From NCBI RefSeq assembly GCF_026241335.1, contig NZ_JAPHAV010000007.1:1-64000 (forward strand): DNA of 64,000 nt, written 5' to 3'. Below the pieces are notes generated by a model that ran no database searches, had not been told where the DNA came from, and saw nothing but the letters and a program-made list of their open reading frames with translations. The stretch comes from Ochrobactrum chromiisoli. Lineage in GTDB: Bacteria > Pseudomonadota > Alphaproteobacteria > Rhizobiales > Rhizobiaceae. Positions 15,012 to 24,660 of the stretch are shown here, one piece after another. Position 1 is the first letter of the stretch, and every line of letters starts with the position of its first letter. A program made the translations under genes and the position numbers.

Positions 15012-15045
15012 AAAAAAGCCGCCCATTCTCGTGGGCGGCTTTTTC
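15012..15045 (-). terminator. Terminator after the HlyU-like gene
   Basis: Stem AAAAGCCGCCCA / TGGGCGGCTTTT with a T-rich tail on the minus strand (and a T tract on the plus strand too, so it can act in both directions). It lies just downstream of the stop at 15064. Confidence 0.85.
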
Positions 15046-15063
15046 GATTCTCTTGCAGGCAGC

Positions 15064-15354
15064 TCAGCGAAAAATCGCTTCGCCCTGCTCGTCAACAATC
15101 TGTCGACCTTTGTTGAGCGAGATACTGGCTGCATCCTCAAGCCCCGGACAACGATCAGCACGCACAAAGCGATGCTCTTTCAATTCCCCGTTGATCGTCT
15201 TCGAGATAACGCCACAAACCTGATACTGACCACCTTCGCTGTAAGGTGTTGCAACGATCAGGAAGTCTTTGTGTTCAAGGCGTCCGGCTTCTTTTGGTGC
15301 CACTGGAGTTTCATCCGCAGAACCACCACCGAAAAGACGCTTCAAAAAAGACAT
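15064..15354 (-). CDS. HlyU-family small protein
   Basis: 96 aa. It has the family layout: MSFLKRLFGGG start, EHKDFLIVATPYSEGGQYQ, then EHRFVRADRC and LNKGRQIVDEQGEAIF at the C-terminus. Rhizobial members are annotated as HlyU-type transcriptional activators by similarity to a Vibrio hemolysin regulator, but a DNA-binding role in this branch is not certain. It is a separate transcript between UPF0260 and rpoD. Confidence 0.8.
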   Translation of the reverse strand: MSFLKRLFGGGSADETPVAPKEAGRLEHKDFLIVATPYSEGGQYQVCGVISKTINGELKEHRFVRADRCPGLEDAASISLNKGRQIVDEQGEAIFR

Positions 15355-15386
15355 ATCGCTCCCTCCCTTCTCTATTTAAGAACATC

Positions 15387-15414
15387 GCCCGACACCGTAT
15401 CCGGTGTCGGGCGA
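15387..15414 (-). terminator. Strong hairpin downstream of rpoD
   Basis: A 12-bp perfect stem (CGCCCGACACCG / CGGTGTCGGGCG, TATC loop) directly after the rpoD stop. On the minus strand the T run precedes rather than follows the stem, so it may protect the 3' end or act as an imperfect terminator. Confidence 0.55.
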
Positions 15415-15421
15415 AAAAATC

Positions 15422-17440
15422 TTAGCTGTCGAGGAACGAACGCAGCTTGCGCGAACGGCTCGGATGCTTGAGCTTGCGCAGCGCCTTCGCTTCAATCTGG
15501 CGAATACGTTCACGTGTCACCGAGAACTGCTGACCGACTTCTTCAAGCGTGTGGTCAGTGTTCATGCCAATACCGAAACGCATACGCAGAACGCGCTCTT
15601 CACGCGGCGTGAGCGAAGCGAGAACGCGGGTCGTCGTATCGCGAAGGTTTGCCTGAATGGCAGCATCGATGGGCAGCAGCGCATTCTTATCTTCGATGAA
15701 ATCACCCAGATGTGAATCTTCTTCATCACCCACTGGCGTTTCAAGCGAGATTGGCTCCTTGGCGATTTTGAGAACCTTGCGCACTTTTTCAAGCGGCATC
15801 GCGAGCTTTTCAGCCAGTTCTTCCGGCGTTGGTTCACGACCGATTTCATGCAACATCTGGCGCGATGTACGAACGATCTTGTTGATCGTTTCGATCATGT
15901 GCACCGGAATACGGATGGTACGCGCCTGATCGGCAATCGAACGGGTGATTGCCTGTCTGATCCACCATGTCGCATAGGTCGAGAACTTGTAACCACGACG
16001 ATATTCAAACTTATCAACCGCCTTCATCAGGCCGATATTGCCTTCCTGAATAAGATCAAGGAACTGAAGGCCACGGTTGGTGTACTTCTTGGCAATAGAG
16101 ATCACGAGACGAAGGTTGGCTTCCACCATTTCCTTCTTGGCAATGGTTGCTTCGCGTTCGCCCTTCTGAACCTGATTGACGATACGGCGAAATTCACCAA
16201 TCGAAATCGCGGTTTCAGTAGCAAGCATCTGAATTTCTGAACGCAGCCGATCAATTGCGCGTTCTTCTTTCGTCGCGAAATCTTTCCAGCCGCGTGCAGT
16301 CAATGTTCTGACACGCTCAATCCAGTTCGGATCAAGCTCGTGGCCCTGATATTCTTTCAGGAATTCTTCACGGCGAACCCCAAAGGATTCGGCCAGACGC
16401 AGCAGCCTGCCTTCATTCTGAACCAGACGCTTGTTGATGTCATAAAGCTGTTCAACGAGCTGTTCGATACGGTTCTGGTTGAGCGAAAGCGACTTAACCG
16501 CCTTGATCAGCTGATCTTTCAGCTCCTTATAGCGGCGTTCCTGACTGGATGAGAGTTCGCCGGTGGCAGCCAGACGGCTTTCAACCTGCTGATCCTGCAA
16601 CTTGCGCAGCTTGCGATAGGTGTCGGCAATAAGGTCGAGCGTTTCCATAACCTGTGGGCGCAGTTCAGCTTCCATAGCTGCCAGCGACAGATTGGCTTCG
16701 TCCTCATCATCCTCTTCTTCTTCCGCAGGCATATCGCCGCCGACATTGGTAATGTCGTCGTCATCACGCGAACGGCGCGGCCCCTTATCATCGCGTGGCT
16801 TTTCTTCTTCCACGCGCTCGACAATCGGAGCCTGCTTGGCTTCTGGGCCGGCATAGGTAGTTTCAAGGTCAATGATTTCACGCAGCAAAATGTTGGATTC
16901 ATTCAGCTGCTCACGCCAGATGATAATGGCCTGAAATGTCAGCGGGCTTTCACAAAGCCCGGCAATCATCGTTTCGCGACCGGCTTCAATGCGCTTTGCA
17001 ATAGCGATTTCGCCTTCGCGCGACAGAAGCTCAACAGTACCCATTTCACGCAAATACATGCGCACAGGATCGTCGGTGCGGTCAGTCGGCTCTTTTTTTG
17101 TGGTCGTTGCGGCAACGGCTGTGCCGGTTGCCTCAACCAGATCGCCGCCTTCTTCTTGTTCATCCTCATTGTTATCGTCGCGATCAGCTTCCTGCTCGTC
17201 GTCTTCAACAACATTGATGCCCATGTCCGACAGCATAGCCATCGTGTCTTCGATCTGCTCAGATGTCACTTCTTCGGAAGGAAGCACGGCATTCAGCTCG
17301 TCCATGGTGACGTAGCCGCGCTTCTTCGCAACCTTGATCATCTTCTTGACAGCATCGTCAGAAAGGTCGAGAAGCGGCCCGTCGGTCGCACCTTCGCGCT
17401 CGACTTCGGCTTCTTCGTTTTCCTTAGCTTTCGTTGCCAT
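15422..17440 (-). CDS. rpoD: RNA polymerase primary sigma factor RpoD (sigma 70)
   Basis: 672 aa, the long rhizobial form. Region 1.1 is at the N-terminus, followed by a very acidic linker ([19 protein letters not shown]) and the non-conserved region. Region 2 is seen in [18 protein letters not shown] with [12 protein letters not shown], and region 4 in [20 protein letters not shown]. It directs core polymerase to housekeeping promoters. GGAGA lies 9 bases upstream of the ATG. It follows dnaG in the same direction, as in the usual macromolecular synthesis cluster, but with a 460-base gap containing a CtrA-type box. Confidence 0.97.
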   Translation of the reverse strand: MATKAKENEEAEVEREGATDGPLLDLSDDAVKKMIKVAKKRGYVTMDELNAVLPSEEVTSEQIEDTMAMLSDMGINVVEDDEQEADRDDNNEDEQEEGGDLVEATGTAVAATTTKKEPTDRTDDPVRMYLREMGTVELLSREGEIAIAKRIEAGRETMIAGLCESPLTFQAIIIWREQLNESNILLREIIDLETTYAGPEAKQAPIVERVEEEKPRDDKGPRRSRDDDDITNVGGDMPAEEEEDDEDEANLSLAAMEAELRPQVMETLDLIADTYRKLRKLQDQQVESRLAATGELSSSQERRYKELKDQLIKAVKSLSLNQNRIEQLVEQLYDINKRLVQNEGRLLRLAESFGVRREEFLKEYQGHELDPNWIERVRTLTARGWKDFATKEERAIDRLRSEIQMLATETAISIGEFRRIVNQVQKGEREATIAKKEMVEANLRLVISIAKKYTNRGLQFLDLIQEGNIGLMKAVDKFEYRRGYKFSTYATWWIRQAITRSIADQARTIRIPVHMIETINKIVRTSRQMLHEIGREPTPEELAEKLAMPLEKVRKVLKIAKEPISLETPVGDEEDSHLGDFIEDKNALLPIDAAIQANLRDTTTRVLASLTPREERVLRMRFGIGMNTDHTLEEVGQQFSVTRERIRQIEAKALRKLKHPSRSRKLRSFLDS

Positions 17441-17901
17441 ATTGCTCGTCTCCAGGCGACACCGGTCGCGTATAAGATATATAGAGTGGTCAAACGGTTT
17501 TGCGAGAGCGCCGTTTAACTGTTGATTCTGCGAATAGCTGATTTCACGTTAATGCCGGATTAACCCTGCCTTCATTAACGGATCCTGCAGTCTCCAAATT
17601 CCTGTGGGTAGATCCGGTATCGACGGTCGCCATAAAGGCCCTGCCCGGTCTGTGATTGATGCCCATCAAGGAAGAATTCAGGAACTCATTCAGGTAATTT
17701 CTGCAATATCAGTTCTTTATTCCTTGTTTGAACTGTCGTGATTCCGCCATTTGCGCCGCGCGTCAAGAGCGACTCACCTGATTCGGCTCTAAAAAGCGAA
17801 TCATTTATTGTCGCGTCATCGCCTCAGGCCCTCAACCGTCCCAAATTCTTACAAATCCAGCGGTTTCAACGGCGCATCGGCGCAAAGTGATTCGGATAGC
17901 G
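17441..17901 (-). promoter_or_regulatory. rpoD upstream region
   Basis: A 461-base gap between dnaG and rpoD, long enough for separate rpoD promoters. It contains a full CtrA-type box (17549-17564) and a second TTAAC at 17576. No coding frame is convincing, and no clear sigma-70 promoter was settled by eye. Confidence 0.5.
17549..17564. promoter_or_regulatory. CtrA-type box TTAA-N7-TTAAC
   Basis: TTAATGCCGGATTAAC matches the full CtrA consensus exactly. It lies 109-124 bases upstream of the rpoD ATG. CtrA is the alphaproteobacterial cell-cycle response regulator; rpoD is among the CtrA targets that I recall being reported for Brucella abortus. Confidence 0.6.
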
Positions 17902-19851
17902 TTACGACGAACCGGCACTGCGTCCTGAAGACAATCCAAACCCATCGATGAGAGCTTCGGTCGCTTCTGCCTGCGCGATCTGCTTTTGAATATCGATGAG
18001 ACGGGCAAAAACTTCACCCGTTTCATCGCTATCAAGCGATGCTTCGACAGCGCGCAGTTCCCTATGTAGGGTGCGCGCGCGCTGATGCAAGTGAAGCGCC
18101 TGTTTTAAGGCTTCGCGAACATCATCTTCCGCAGCCTGTGCGGTCGCCGTCCATTCCCGTGTCCGGCGCACCGTTGCTTCAAGCATTTCGATCACCTCGC
18201 CATGACCGGCCGCGACCAGCGCCTTGCGCATGGCTAAGCCATCTTCCACACGAGCTGATGCGAGAACATCAAGCATTGCAAAATGCAACACCTTCAACGC
18301 GTCATGCTCAAGATCAAGAGCCGCGATCGCCTCGAAATCTTCCTCAATCAAACGCGGATGATTGAGCAGCATCAGGACAATGGCTGTTTCGCGCAAAGGC
18401 GCATTTCGCCCCTTCACCACATTGGACCGCGTCAGACTGTCTGAAAAAGCAAGGCGTCCACCAAAGGCGGCTGCCCCTCCGCGACCGCTCTGCGCACCCC
18501 GGCCCTTGCCTTTGTCGCGATTGAAAGCATTTCCGCCATTGTTCTGCCGCCGCTGCCCGAAAAACGCCTGTGCCCGGTCGCGCATTTCCTGACTGTAATG
18601 GCGTCGAATATCCTCATTTGCGATGCGATTGGTAATTTCGCGCAAGCGTGCTTCGAGCTCTGCACGGCGCTCCGGTGTATCAAACACGCCGCTTGCCGTT
18701 TCGCGCGTCCACACCAGATCGACCAGCGGCTTGGCATCCCGCAAAACTGCGTAAAACGCCGACGGACCTTCCGCCTTGACCAGATCATCCGGGTCCTGGC
18801 CCTCCGGCAACATAGCAAAGCGCAGTGATTTTCCCGGCTGCAAACTCGGCAGACCAAGATCAGCCGCACGATGGGCTGCACGCACACCTGCTCCGTCACC
18901 GTCAAAACAAAGGATCGGTTCAGGACTAATGCGCCAAAGCAATTCAAGCTGCTCTTCGGTCAGCGCCGTTCCAAGCGGCGCCACAGCCTGATGAATTCCA
19001 GCCTGCGCAAGCGCAATCACATCCATATAGCCCTCAACCGCGATAATCGCCTTGGCCTCTTCGCCCCCCTGCGGCTGACAGGCTTTGCGCGCACGCAGCC
19101 CGTTATAAAGCACCCGCCCCTTATGAAAGAGCTCGGTTTCAGGTGAGTTCAGATATTTCGCAGGCGCATCGGCTGAAAGTGCACGGCCACCAAAGGCGAT
19201 AATCCGCCCGCGCAAATCCTCAATCGGGAACATGATGCGATCCCGGAAGCGGTCATAAGAAACAGCGATGCCTTCACCATGCACCACAAGACCACACGCC
19301 TCAATCTGATCTTTGGCGACGCCTTTAGAGGCCAAAAATTCTTTCAACGCATTGCGCGATTCGGGCGCATACCCAATACGGAATGTCTGCTGCGTTGCAC
19401 TGGAAAGCCCACGGTCGCGCAAATAGGCACGCGCCTTCGCTCCGGCTGCAACCTGCAACTGGCTTTCAAAAAACTGCGCAGCCAATTCCATCACATCATA
19501 AAGCGTTGCGCGTTGTGCTTCGCGCTTTTCCATCTCCGGGTCACGCGCCGGCATCGGCACGCCCGCCATATCGGCAACGCGCTCAACTGCTTCCGGGAAA
19601 CTTGCGCCCTCAAGCTCAGTCAGAAATTTGAAATGATCACCGGTCACACCGCAACCAAAGCAGTGATAACGCCCCTTGCGATCCTCGCAATGGAAACTCG
19701 GCGTCTTTTCTCCGTGGAACGGGCAGCGGCCCCAGAAATCACCTTTCGGCGGATTGCTCTTTTTCCGATCAAATGAAACGCGCGTTCCGATCAGCGTCGA
19801 AATCGGCACGCGATCTCTGATCTCATCAAGAAAGGAGGGCGGAAAACGCAT
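17902..19851 (-). CDS. dnaG: DNA primase DnaG
   Basis: 649 aa from the ATG at 19851 (MRFPPSFLDEIRDRV). The N-terminal zinc-binding domain is intact (CPFHGEKTPSFHC, then YHCFGCG). The Toprim catalytic core follows with IIAVEGYMDVIAL and PILCFDGDGAGVRA. A C-terminal helicase-interaction domain ends the protein. It makes RNA primers for replication. A frame extension to 19917 adds residues not seen in primases. The gene is divergent from the Na/Pi cotransporter gene and upstream of rpoD. Confidence 0.97.
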   Translation of the reverse strand: MRFPPSFLDEIRDRVPISTLIGTRVSFDRKKSNPPKGDFWGRCPFHGEKTPSFHCEDRKGRYHCFGCGVTGDHFKFLTELEGASFPEAVERVADMAGVPMPARDPEMEKREAQRATLYDVMELAAQFFESQLQVAAGAKARAYLRDRGLSSATQQTFRIGYAPESRNALKEFLASKGVAKDQIEACGLVVHGEGIAVSYDRFRDRIMFPIEDLRGRIIAFGGRALSADAPAKYLNSPETELFHKGRVLYNGLRARKACQPQGGEEAKAIIAVEGYMDVIALAQAGIHQAVAPLGTALTEEQLELLWRISPEPILCFDGDGAGVRAAHRAADLGLPSLQPGKSLRFAMLPEGQDPDDLVKAEGPSAFYAVLRDAKPLVDLVWTRETASGVFDTPERRAELEARLREITNRIANEDIRRHYSQEMRDRAQAFFGQRRQNNGGNAFNRDKGKGRGAQSGRGGAAAFGGRLAFSDSLTRSNVVKGRNAPLRETAIVLMLLNHPRLIEEDFEAIAALDLEHDALKVLHFAMLDVLASARVEDGLAMRKALVAAGHGEVIEMLEATVRRTREWTATAQAAEDDVREALKQALHLHQRARTLHRELRAVEASLDSDETGEVFARLIDIQKQIAQAEATEALIDGFGLSSGRSAGSS

Positions 19852-20003
19852 TACGATTGTCACTTTCGGGTCAGATAAGCATGATATGCAGACTGACATA
19901 CATATAGGCCCGCACAATCATACAGTCCATCGCACACAAGCGGCCCTCCCCGCTAATCACATGCTGTAAAGCGGATAAGGATGATGATTGGACGCGGCTC
20001 CGA

Positions 20004-20036
20004 CATTCATAAAACTGTCATATACCTGTCACATTA
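20004..20036 (+). promoter_or_regulatory. PHO box (PhoB site)
   Basis: Three tandem 11-bp units: CATTCATAAAA, CTGTCATATAC and CTGTCACATTA. The last two match the PhoB consensus CTGTCAT plus four AT-rich bases almost perfectly. It lies about 145 bases upstream of the Na/Pi cotransporter gene on the plus strand, so phosphate-starvation control is very likely. Confidence 0.8.
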
Positions 20037-20179
20037 CAATAGGAACGCTTGATTTAAGGCCATTTCCAGCCCATATTCCTTCAAATAATCATTAGCCGGA
20101 ACATATTTTTTCTCTTTTCGTTGCGTAAGCTTAACCTGACGAGTTTTCATTTTTCACTCCCAAGCCGAAAGGATTTTTC

Positions 20180-21859
20180 GTGAACGGTTCTCTGGTCCTT
20201 TTGCATCTTGCTGGTGCAGTCGCGCTCCTGCTTTGGGCGACGCGCATGGTGCGAACAGGAGTGGAGCGCGCCTATGGCGATCGTTTGCGCCGTCGTCTGC
20301 GCAACCAGATGCAAAATCCCCTGCTTTCAATTGCCTTTGGCCTTGCGCTGGCAATCGCCTTGCAAAGCTCGACCGCTGTAACGCTGCTGGTTGGCTCTTT
20401 CGTCGGTTCAGGCATTGTGAGCGGCGTCGCTGGCCTGATGGCCGTGCGCGGCGGCGAACTGGGATCGGCACTTGTCGTCAAAATTCTAAGCTATGACCTG
20501 ACCCTGCTGGTACCGCTCTGCCTTGTTTCCGGCACTGCGATTTTCATGACCACCGAACGACGGGATTGGCGACAGATTGGCCGCATTCTGGTGGGTATCG
20601 GGCTGCTCATCATGTCTTTGGAAATGACCGGGCAGGCAACGGAACCGCTTCGCCAAAGCGAGCTGCTGCCCATCATCGTCGATTATCTGTCCGGCGATCC
20701 GATAACCGCCTATCTTCTGGCAGCGCTCATGACATGGCTGTTTCATTCAAGTATCGCAGCCGTCATTCTGCTCACCACTTTCGCTTCACGCGGACTGATC
20801 GCGCCGGAACTGGCCGTGGTTATGGTACTGGGCGTCAATCTCGGCTCGTCAATCATCGCCCCCATCCTGACCCGAAATGCACCGCCGGAAACGCGCGTCG
20901 TGCCTCTTGGCAATCTGTTGATGCGCGGTGCCGGTTCGCTGGTGATCCTGGTCCTGTTTGAGACATTCAAACCCTCGATTGGTTTTCTGGGCGGCGATCC
21001 GGTCTCGCAGGTCGTCAATGCGCATATTCTGTTCAACGTCATTGTCATGGTTGCAGGCATTCCGCTGTCGGGGCTGGTTCTGCGCGCCACCGACGCACTC
21101 GTCCACCTCAACGCTGACAAAAACGCACCCATTCAGCCGGTTGAATTCGAAGAATACAGTGCACTGGATATGGCGGTTCTCGACCGGCCCTCACAGGCAC
21201 TTGCCAATGCAACACGTGAAGTCGTGGGCGTGTGTGACACGATTGAAGTGATGCTGCGCCGTATTATAGACCTTTATGAAAAGCCCGATCAGACACGCAT
21301 CAATGAACTGGCAGCTCTTGATGACCGGGTTGATACAAAACATGCCGCGATCAAGCTTTATCTTACAAAAGTTGCAAGCAAGGATCTGGATGAATTTGAA
21401 GCGCTGCGCATGCAGGAACTGATGGGCGCCTGCGTTAAGCTTGAACAGGTCGGCGACATCATCGTGCGCAACATGCTCGCACATGTGCAAAAGAAGATGG
21501 ATCACAAGCTCGAATTCACCGAGGAAGGCTGGAAGGAACTCACCCACTTCCACGCCATGGTGCTCGCCAATGCGCATATGGCCTTTAATGTGATCGTCTC
21601 TCGCGACGGACACACAGCCCGCCAGCTCGTACAGGAAAAAGACAATCTGCGCGAACTGGAAAAGCAGACAAGCATGCGCCACTTCTCGCGCCTTCGCGAT
21701 GGTTCGACCCGAAGCATCGAAACAAGCACGATTCATCTCGATACCATTCGCGATCTCAAGCAGATCAATTCACTGCTGGCATCAATGGCTTATCCGGTTC
21801 TTGAGGAACAGGGCCTGCTCAGCACCACGCGCCTGAAAACAGCGAAACAAGGCTCGTAA
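20180..21859 (+). CDS. Na/Pi cotransporter family protein with PhoU-like tail
   Basis: 559 aa, GTG start with AAAGG 7 bases upstream. The N-terminal 300 residues hold about eight membrane segments with the paired family motifs ALQSSTAVTLL and WLFHSSIAAVILL, which build the substrate path in NptA/NaPi-II proteins. Residues about 330-540 form a helical PhoU-like cytoplasmic domain. Predicted role: sodium-driven phosphate uptake. The upstream PHO box supports phosphate as the substrate. Confidence 0.9.
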   Translation: MNGSLVLLHLAGAVALLLWATRMVRTGVERAYGDRLRRRLRNQMQNPLLSIAFGLALAIALQSSTAVTLLVGSFVGSGIVSGVAGLMAVRGGELGSALVVKILSYDLTLLVPLCLVSGTAIFMTTERRDWRQIGRILVGIGLLIMSLEMTGQATEPLRQSELLPIIVDYLSGDPITAYLLAALMTWLFHSSIAAVILLTTFASRGLIAPELAVVMVLGVNLGSSIIAPILTRNAPPETRVVPLGNLLMRGAGSLVILVLFETFKPSIGFLGGDPVSQVVNAHILFNVIVMVAGIPLSGLVLRATDALVHLNADKNAPIQPVEFEEYSALDMAVLDRPSQALANATREVVGVCDTIEVMLRRIIDLYEKPDQTRINELAALDDRVDTKHAAIKLYLTKVASKDLDEFEALRMQELMGACVKLEQVGDIIVRNMLAHVQKKMDHKLEFTEEGWKELTHFHAMVLANAHMAFNVIVSRDGHTARQLVQEKDNLRELEKQTSMRHFSRLRDGSTRSIETSTIHLDTIRDLKQINSLLASMAYPVLEEQGLLSTTRLKTAKQGS

Positions 21860-21868
21860 CAGCAAGCA

Positions 21869-22297
21869 TTAAAAATCGATCACCACAGAGGGTGCGCTGC
21901 GTCGCGCCTTTCCATGGTAGACGGCCTCAATGTTATTACCATCGGGGTCGAGCACGAAAGCCGCATAGTAATCGGGATGATAAGGGCGCTCGCCAGGAGC
22001 ACCGTTATCCTGCCCACCATTTTCCAGTGCAGCACGATAGAAAGCATCCACTGTTGCACGATCCTTTGCCTGAAGGGCCAGATGGTGGCGTCCTGTCAAT
22101 ACACCGAGTGCGGCCGGACTATCCGCCGACGACACAACAAGCTCGTCAGCCCAGAAGTAGTCGTCCGCCGTCGTTACAATAGGGATATCCAGCACCGCCA
22201 GAACAGCCGTGTAGAAATTCTGACTGGCCGTGATATCGCGGACAACAAGCTGAATATGGTCGATAAGCCGACCGCGATGCAGTTGGGTGGTTTCCAT
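21869..22297 (-). CDS. VOC (glyoxalase/dioxygenase fold) family protein
   Basis: 142 aa. Vicinal-oxygen-chelate pattern: LIDHIQLVVRDITASQNFY at the N-terminus gives the first metal His, HHLALQAKDRATVDAFY is the second module opening, and AAFVLDPDGNNIEAVYH has the final Glu. It probably binds a divalent metal. The substrate cannot be read from sequence. It is convergent with the phosphate transporter gene, 9 bases away. Confidence 0.85.
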   Translation of the reverse strand: METTQLHRGRLIDHIQLVVRDITASQNFYTAVLAVLDIPIVTTADDYFWADELVVSSADSPAALGVLTGRHHLALQAKDRATVDAFYRAALENGGQDNGAPGERPYHPDYYAAFVLDPDGNNIEAVYHGKARRSAPSVVIDF

Positions 22298-22491
22298 GGT
22301 CGTTCATCCGATTTTGGTTTGTTTGCGTCACAAAATGCCTGACGGGTGAACGACCAGAATGCTTCAGGAAGATAGTTCCGGCAATATAAAACGTTCGAAA
22401 TATCGCCAATCCAAGGCAAGCAGACATGACCATTTGCGTGCCCCGGCATTTCAGTTGAGGATCGAACCGCCGCTAGGCGGTTCTACGCATC

Positions 22492-22944
22492 TCACTGCAG
22501 CAGCGTTTTCACCAGCGCACTGGCTTTGGTGAAATCCATCTGTCCTGCATAGCGTTCTTTAAGAGCGGCCATAACCTTACCCATATCGCGCAGTCCCTGT
22601 GCACCAATATCGGCGATGACCGCCTCACAGGCCACCTTAACCTCGTCATCGCTCATCTGCGTTGGCAGAAAATCGCTGATGATCGCGATTTCGGCACGCT
22701 CACCTTCGGCCAGTTCAATCCGATTGCCTTCTTCATAAATGCGTGCAGATTCTTCGCGCTGCTTGACCATCTTACCCAGAATGCCAAGCAGTTCTTCATC
22801 ACCGACCGGATCTTTGCCTGCACCACGATTGGCAATATCACGATCCTTAACCGCAGCCATGATCAGACGCAGCGTCGACAAGCGAAGCTTATCCTGTGCC
22901 TTCATGGCATCGGTCATTGCCTGAGAAATCTCCTGGCGCAGCAT
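22492..22944 (-). CDS. yqeY: GatB/YqeY domain protein
   Basis: 150 aa, full length for YqeY. The opening LRQEISQAMTDAMKAQDKLRLSTLR and the end MGKVMAALKERYAGQMDFTKAS are characteristic. The fold matches the tRNA-binding tail of GatB amidotransferase subunits, but the stand-alone role is unsettled. It is divergent from carA, a neighbourhood often seen in rhizobiales. Confidence 0.92.
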   Translation of the reverse strand: MLRQEISQAMTDAMKAQDKLRLSTLRLIMAAVKDRDIANRGAGKDPVGDEELLGILGKMVKQREESARIYEEGNRIELAEGERAEIAIISDFLPTQMSDDEVKVACEAVIADIGAQGLRDMGKVMAALKERYAGQMDFTKASALVKTLLQ

Positions 22945-23340
22945 ATTATTCTCCTAATATCTGTAAAATGTTCAATTAGAACCGCTTCTAGTCCAAAAGC
23001 GGGGCCATAAGCAATCACACGTCTTAGGGCCTGTTGAGGATTAGGGGTTGAAGCTGGGTATGACGGAATAGACCCAATCCCAAATTTTCGTAAAAAGCTT
23101 GCGTTCCTGCGATTGACCGCGCGTCCAAGTTTCTCTATTTGTCAGGGCTTAGCAGGACATCGGCATGTGCTCACGGCGGGAAGTTTAATCCCCGCTGTGT
23201 TTTGGCGCATATATGGCCCCGGAAACTCCATTTTTCAAGCTGCTCGCAATGAGAGGTTGAAACTCGGATACATGCCGCATGACTGATAAACCAAAACGCG
23301 CGCCAGACGGCAAACGCGAAACCACGCAGGAGTGCACGCC
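22945..23340. other. Divergent yqeY/carA intergenic region
   Basis: 396 bases. It holds a GCGGG...CCCGC inverted repeat at about 23178-23195 and a 15-codon frame (23213-23260, MAPETPFFKLLAMRG) upstream of carA without a good ribosome site. It must contain promoters for both genes, but I cannot assign them with confidence. Confidence 0.35.
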
Positions 23341-24564
23341 ATGACCGAAGCCCCATCGAAAACAGCACCCTGGACAATTGCAAAGCGAACCGCCGTTCTC
23401 GTACTTGCTGACGGCACCGTCATTGAAGGTCAGGGCCTTGGCGCAACGGGTGCGATTGAAGCAGAAGTTGTCTTCAACACCGCCCTCACCGGCTATGAAG
23501 AAATCCTGACCGATCCATCCTATGCCGGCCAGATCGTTACCTTCACCTTCCCACATATCGGCAATGTCGGCACCAATGCGGAAGATGTTGAAGACCTGAC
23601 GCCCGCCAACCGCCACGGCGCAGTCGGTGCGATTTTCAAAGCGGACATCACCACCCCTTCCAATTTCCGCGCATCGGAAGACCTGAATACATGGCTTAAG
23701 AATCGCGGGGTCATTGCCCTTGCCGGCATCGATACCCGCGCCCTCACCGCCCTTATTCGTGAGCGCGGCGCGCAAAATGCCGTCATTGCGCATGACCCGG
23801 AAGGCAAATTTGACATCGAAGCGCTGAAAACCCGTGCCGCCCAATGGAGCGGTCTTGAAAACCTCGATCTCGCCAAAGATGTCACCATCGGCCAGAGCCT
23901 GACATGGGATCAGACACCATGGGTGCTGGGTGAAGGGTATGGCGAACAGTCTGATGTACAATACCATGTCGTCGCCCTCGACTTCGGCGTGAAGCGCAAC
24001 ATTCTGCGTCTGCTTTCAGGCCTCGGTGCGAAGGTCACCGTTCTGCCTGCAACGTCCAGCGCAGAAGATGTGCTTGCCTATAACCCGGATGGTATCTTCC
24101 TTTCAAATGGCCCCGGCGATCCAGCGGCAACCGGCAGCTATGCCGTGCCAACCATCCAAAAGCTGGTTGATAGCGGTTTGCCGGTTTTTGGCATTTGCCT
24201 CGGCCACCAGATGCTGGCACTGGCGCTTGGTGCCAAGACTGAAAAGATGCATCAGGGCCACCATGGGGCAAACCATCCGGTCAAGGATTACACCACCGGC
24301 AAGGTTGAGATCGTATCGATGAACCACGGCTTTGCCGTTGATTCCGACAGTCTGCCGGACCATGTGGAAGAAACCCATGTGTCACTTTTCGACGGCACCA
24401 ATTGCGGCCTGCGCGTCATCGGCAAGCCTGTGTTCTCCGTACAGCATCACCCGGAAGCCTCTCCCGGCCCGCAGGACAGCCACTATCTGTTCCGCCGGTT
24501 CATCAATCTGATCCGCGAGAAAAAGGGCGAAGCACTCCTGCCGGAACGCGAACAGGCTGCGTGA
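23341..24564 (+). CDS. carA: Carbamoyl-phosphate synthase small subunit
   Basis: 407 aa; the ATG at 23341 has AGGAG 8 bases upstream (an in-frame GTG at 23332 overlaps that site). The N-terminal domain is typical ([19 protein letters not shown]). The C-terminal class I glutaminase has the nucleophile Cys in [11 protein letters not shown] and the His/Glu pair in [10 protein letters not shown]. It releases ammonia from glutamine for CarB in arginine and pyrimidine synthesis. carB lies 1.3 kb downstream, separated by an opposite-strand gene. Confidence 0.97.
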   Translation: MTEAPSKTAPWTIAKRTAVLVLADGTVIEGQGLGATGAIEAEVVFNTALTGYEEILTDPSYAGQIVTFTFPHIGNVGTNAEDVEDLTPANRHGAVGAIFKADITTPSNFRASEDLNTWLKNRGVIALAGIDTRALTALIRERGAQNAVIAHDPEGKFDIEALKTRAAQWSGLENLDLAKDVTIGQSLTWDQTPWVLGEGYGEQSDVQYHVVALDFGVKRNILRLLSGLGAKVTVLPATSSAEDVLAYNPDGIFLSNGPGDPAATGSYAVPTIQKLVDSGLPVFGICLGHQMLALALGAKTEKMHQGHHGANHPVKDYTTGKVEIVSMNHGFAVDSDSLPDHVEETHVSLFDGTNCGLRVIGKPVFSVQHHPEASPGPQDSHYLFRRFINLIREKKGEALLPEREQAA

Positions 24565-24607
24565 ATCAACACCTGAGAGCACCGAAGTAAGACTTTGTTA
24601 AGAAATG

Positions 24608-24640
24608 AAAAAGCCGGGATTTGATCCCGGCTTTTTCTTT
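24608..24640. terminator. Bidirectional terminator between carA and the metallopeptidase gene
   Basis: AAAAAGCCGGGAT / ATCCCGGCTTTTT with a 3-base loop; T tracts on both strands, between convergent genes. Confidence 0.9.
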
Positions 24641-24660
24641 GTCTGCATGCAGCTTTAATT

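Noticed and set aside
23030..23120. GGGCCTGTTGAGGATTAGG at 23028-23046 as a possible insertion-sequence end
   Set aside because: No matching inverted end, no target duplication and no transposase remnant nearby.
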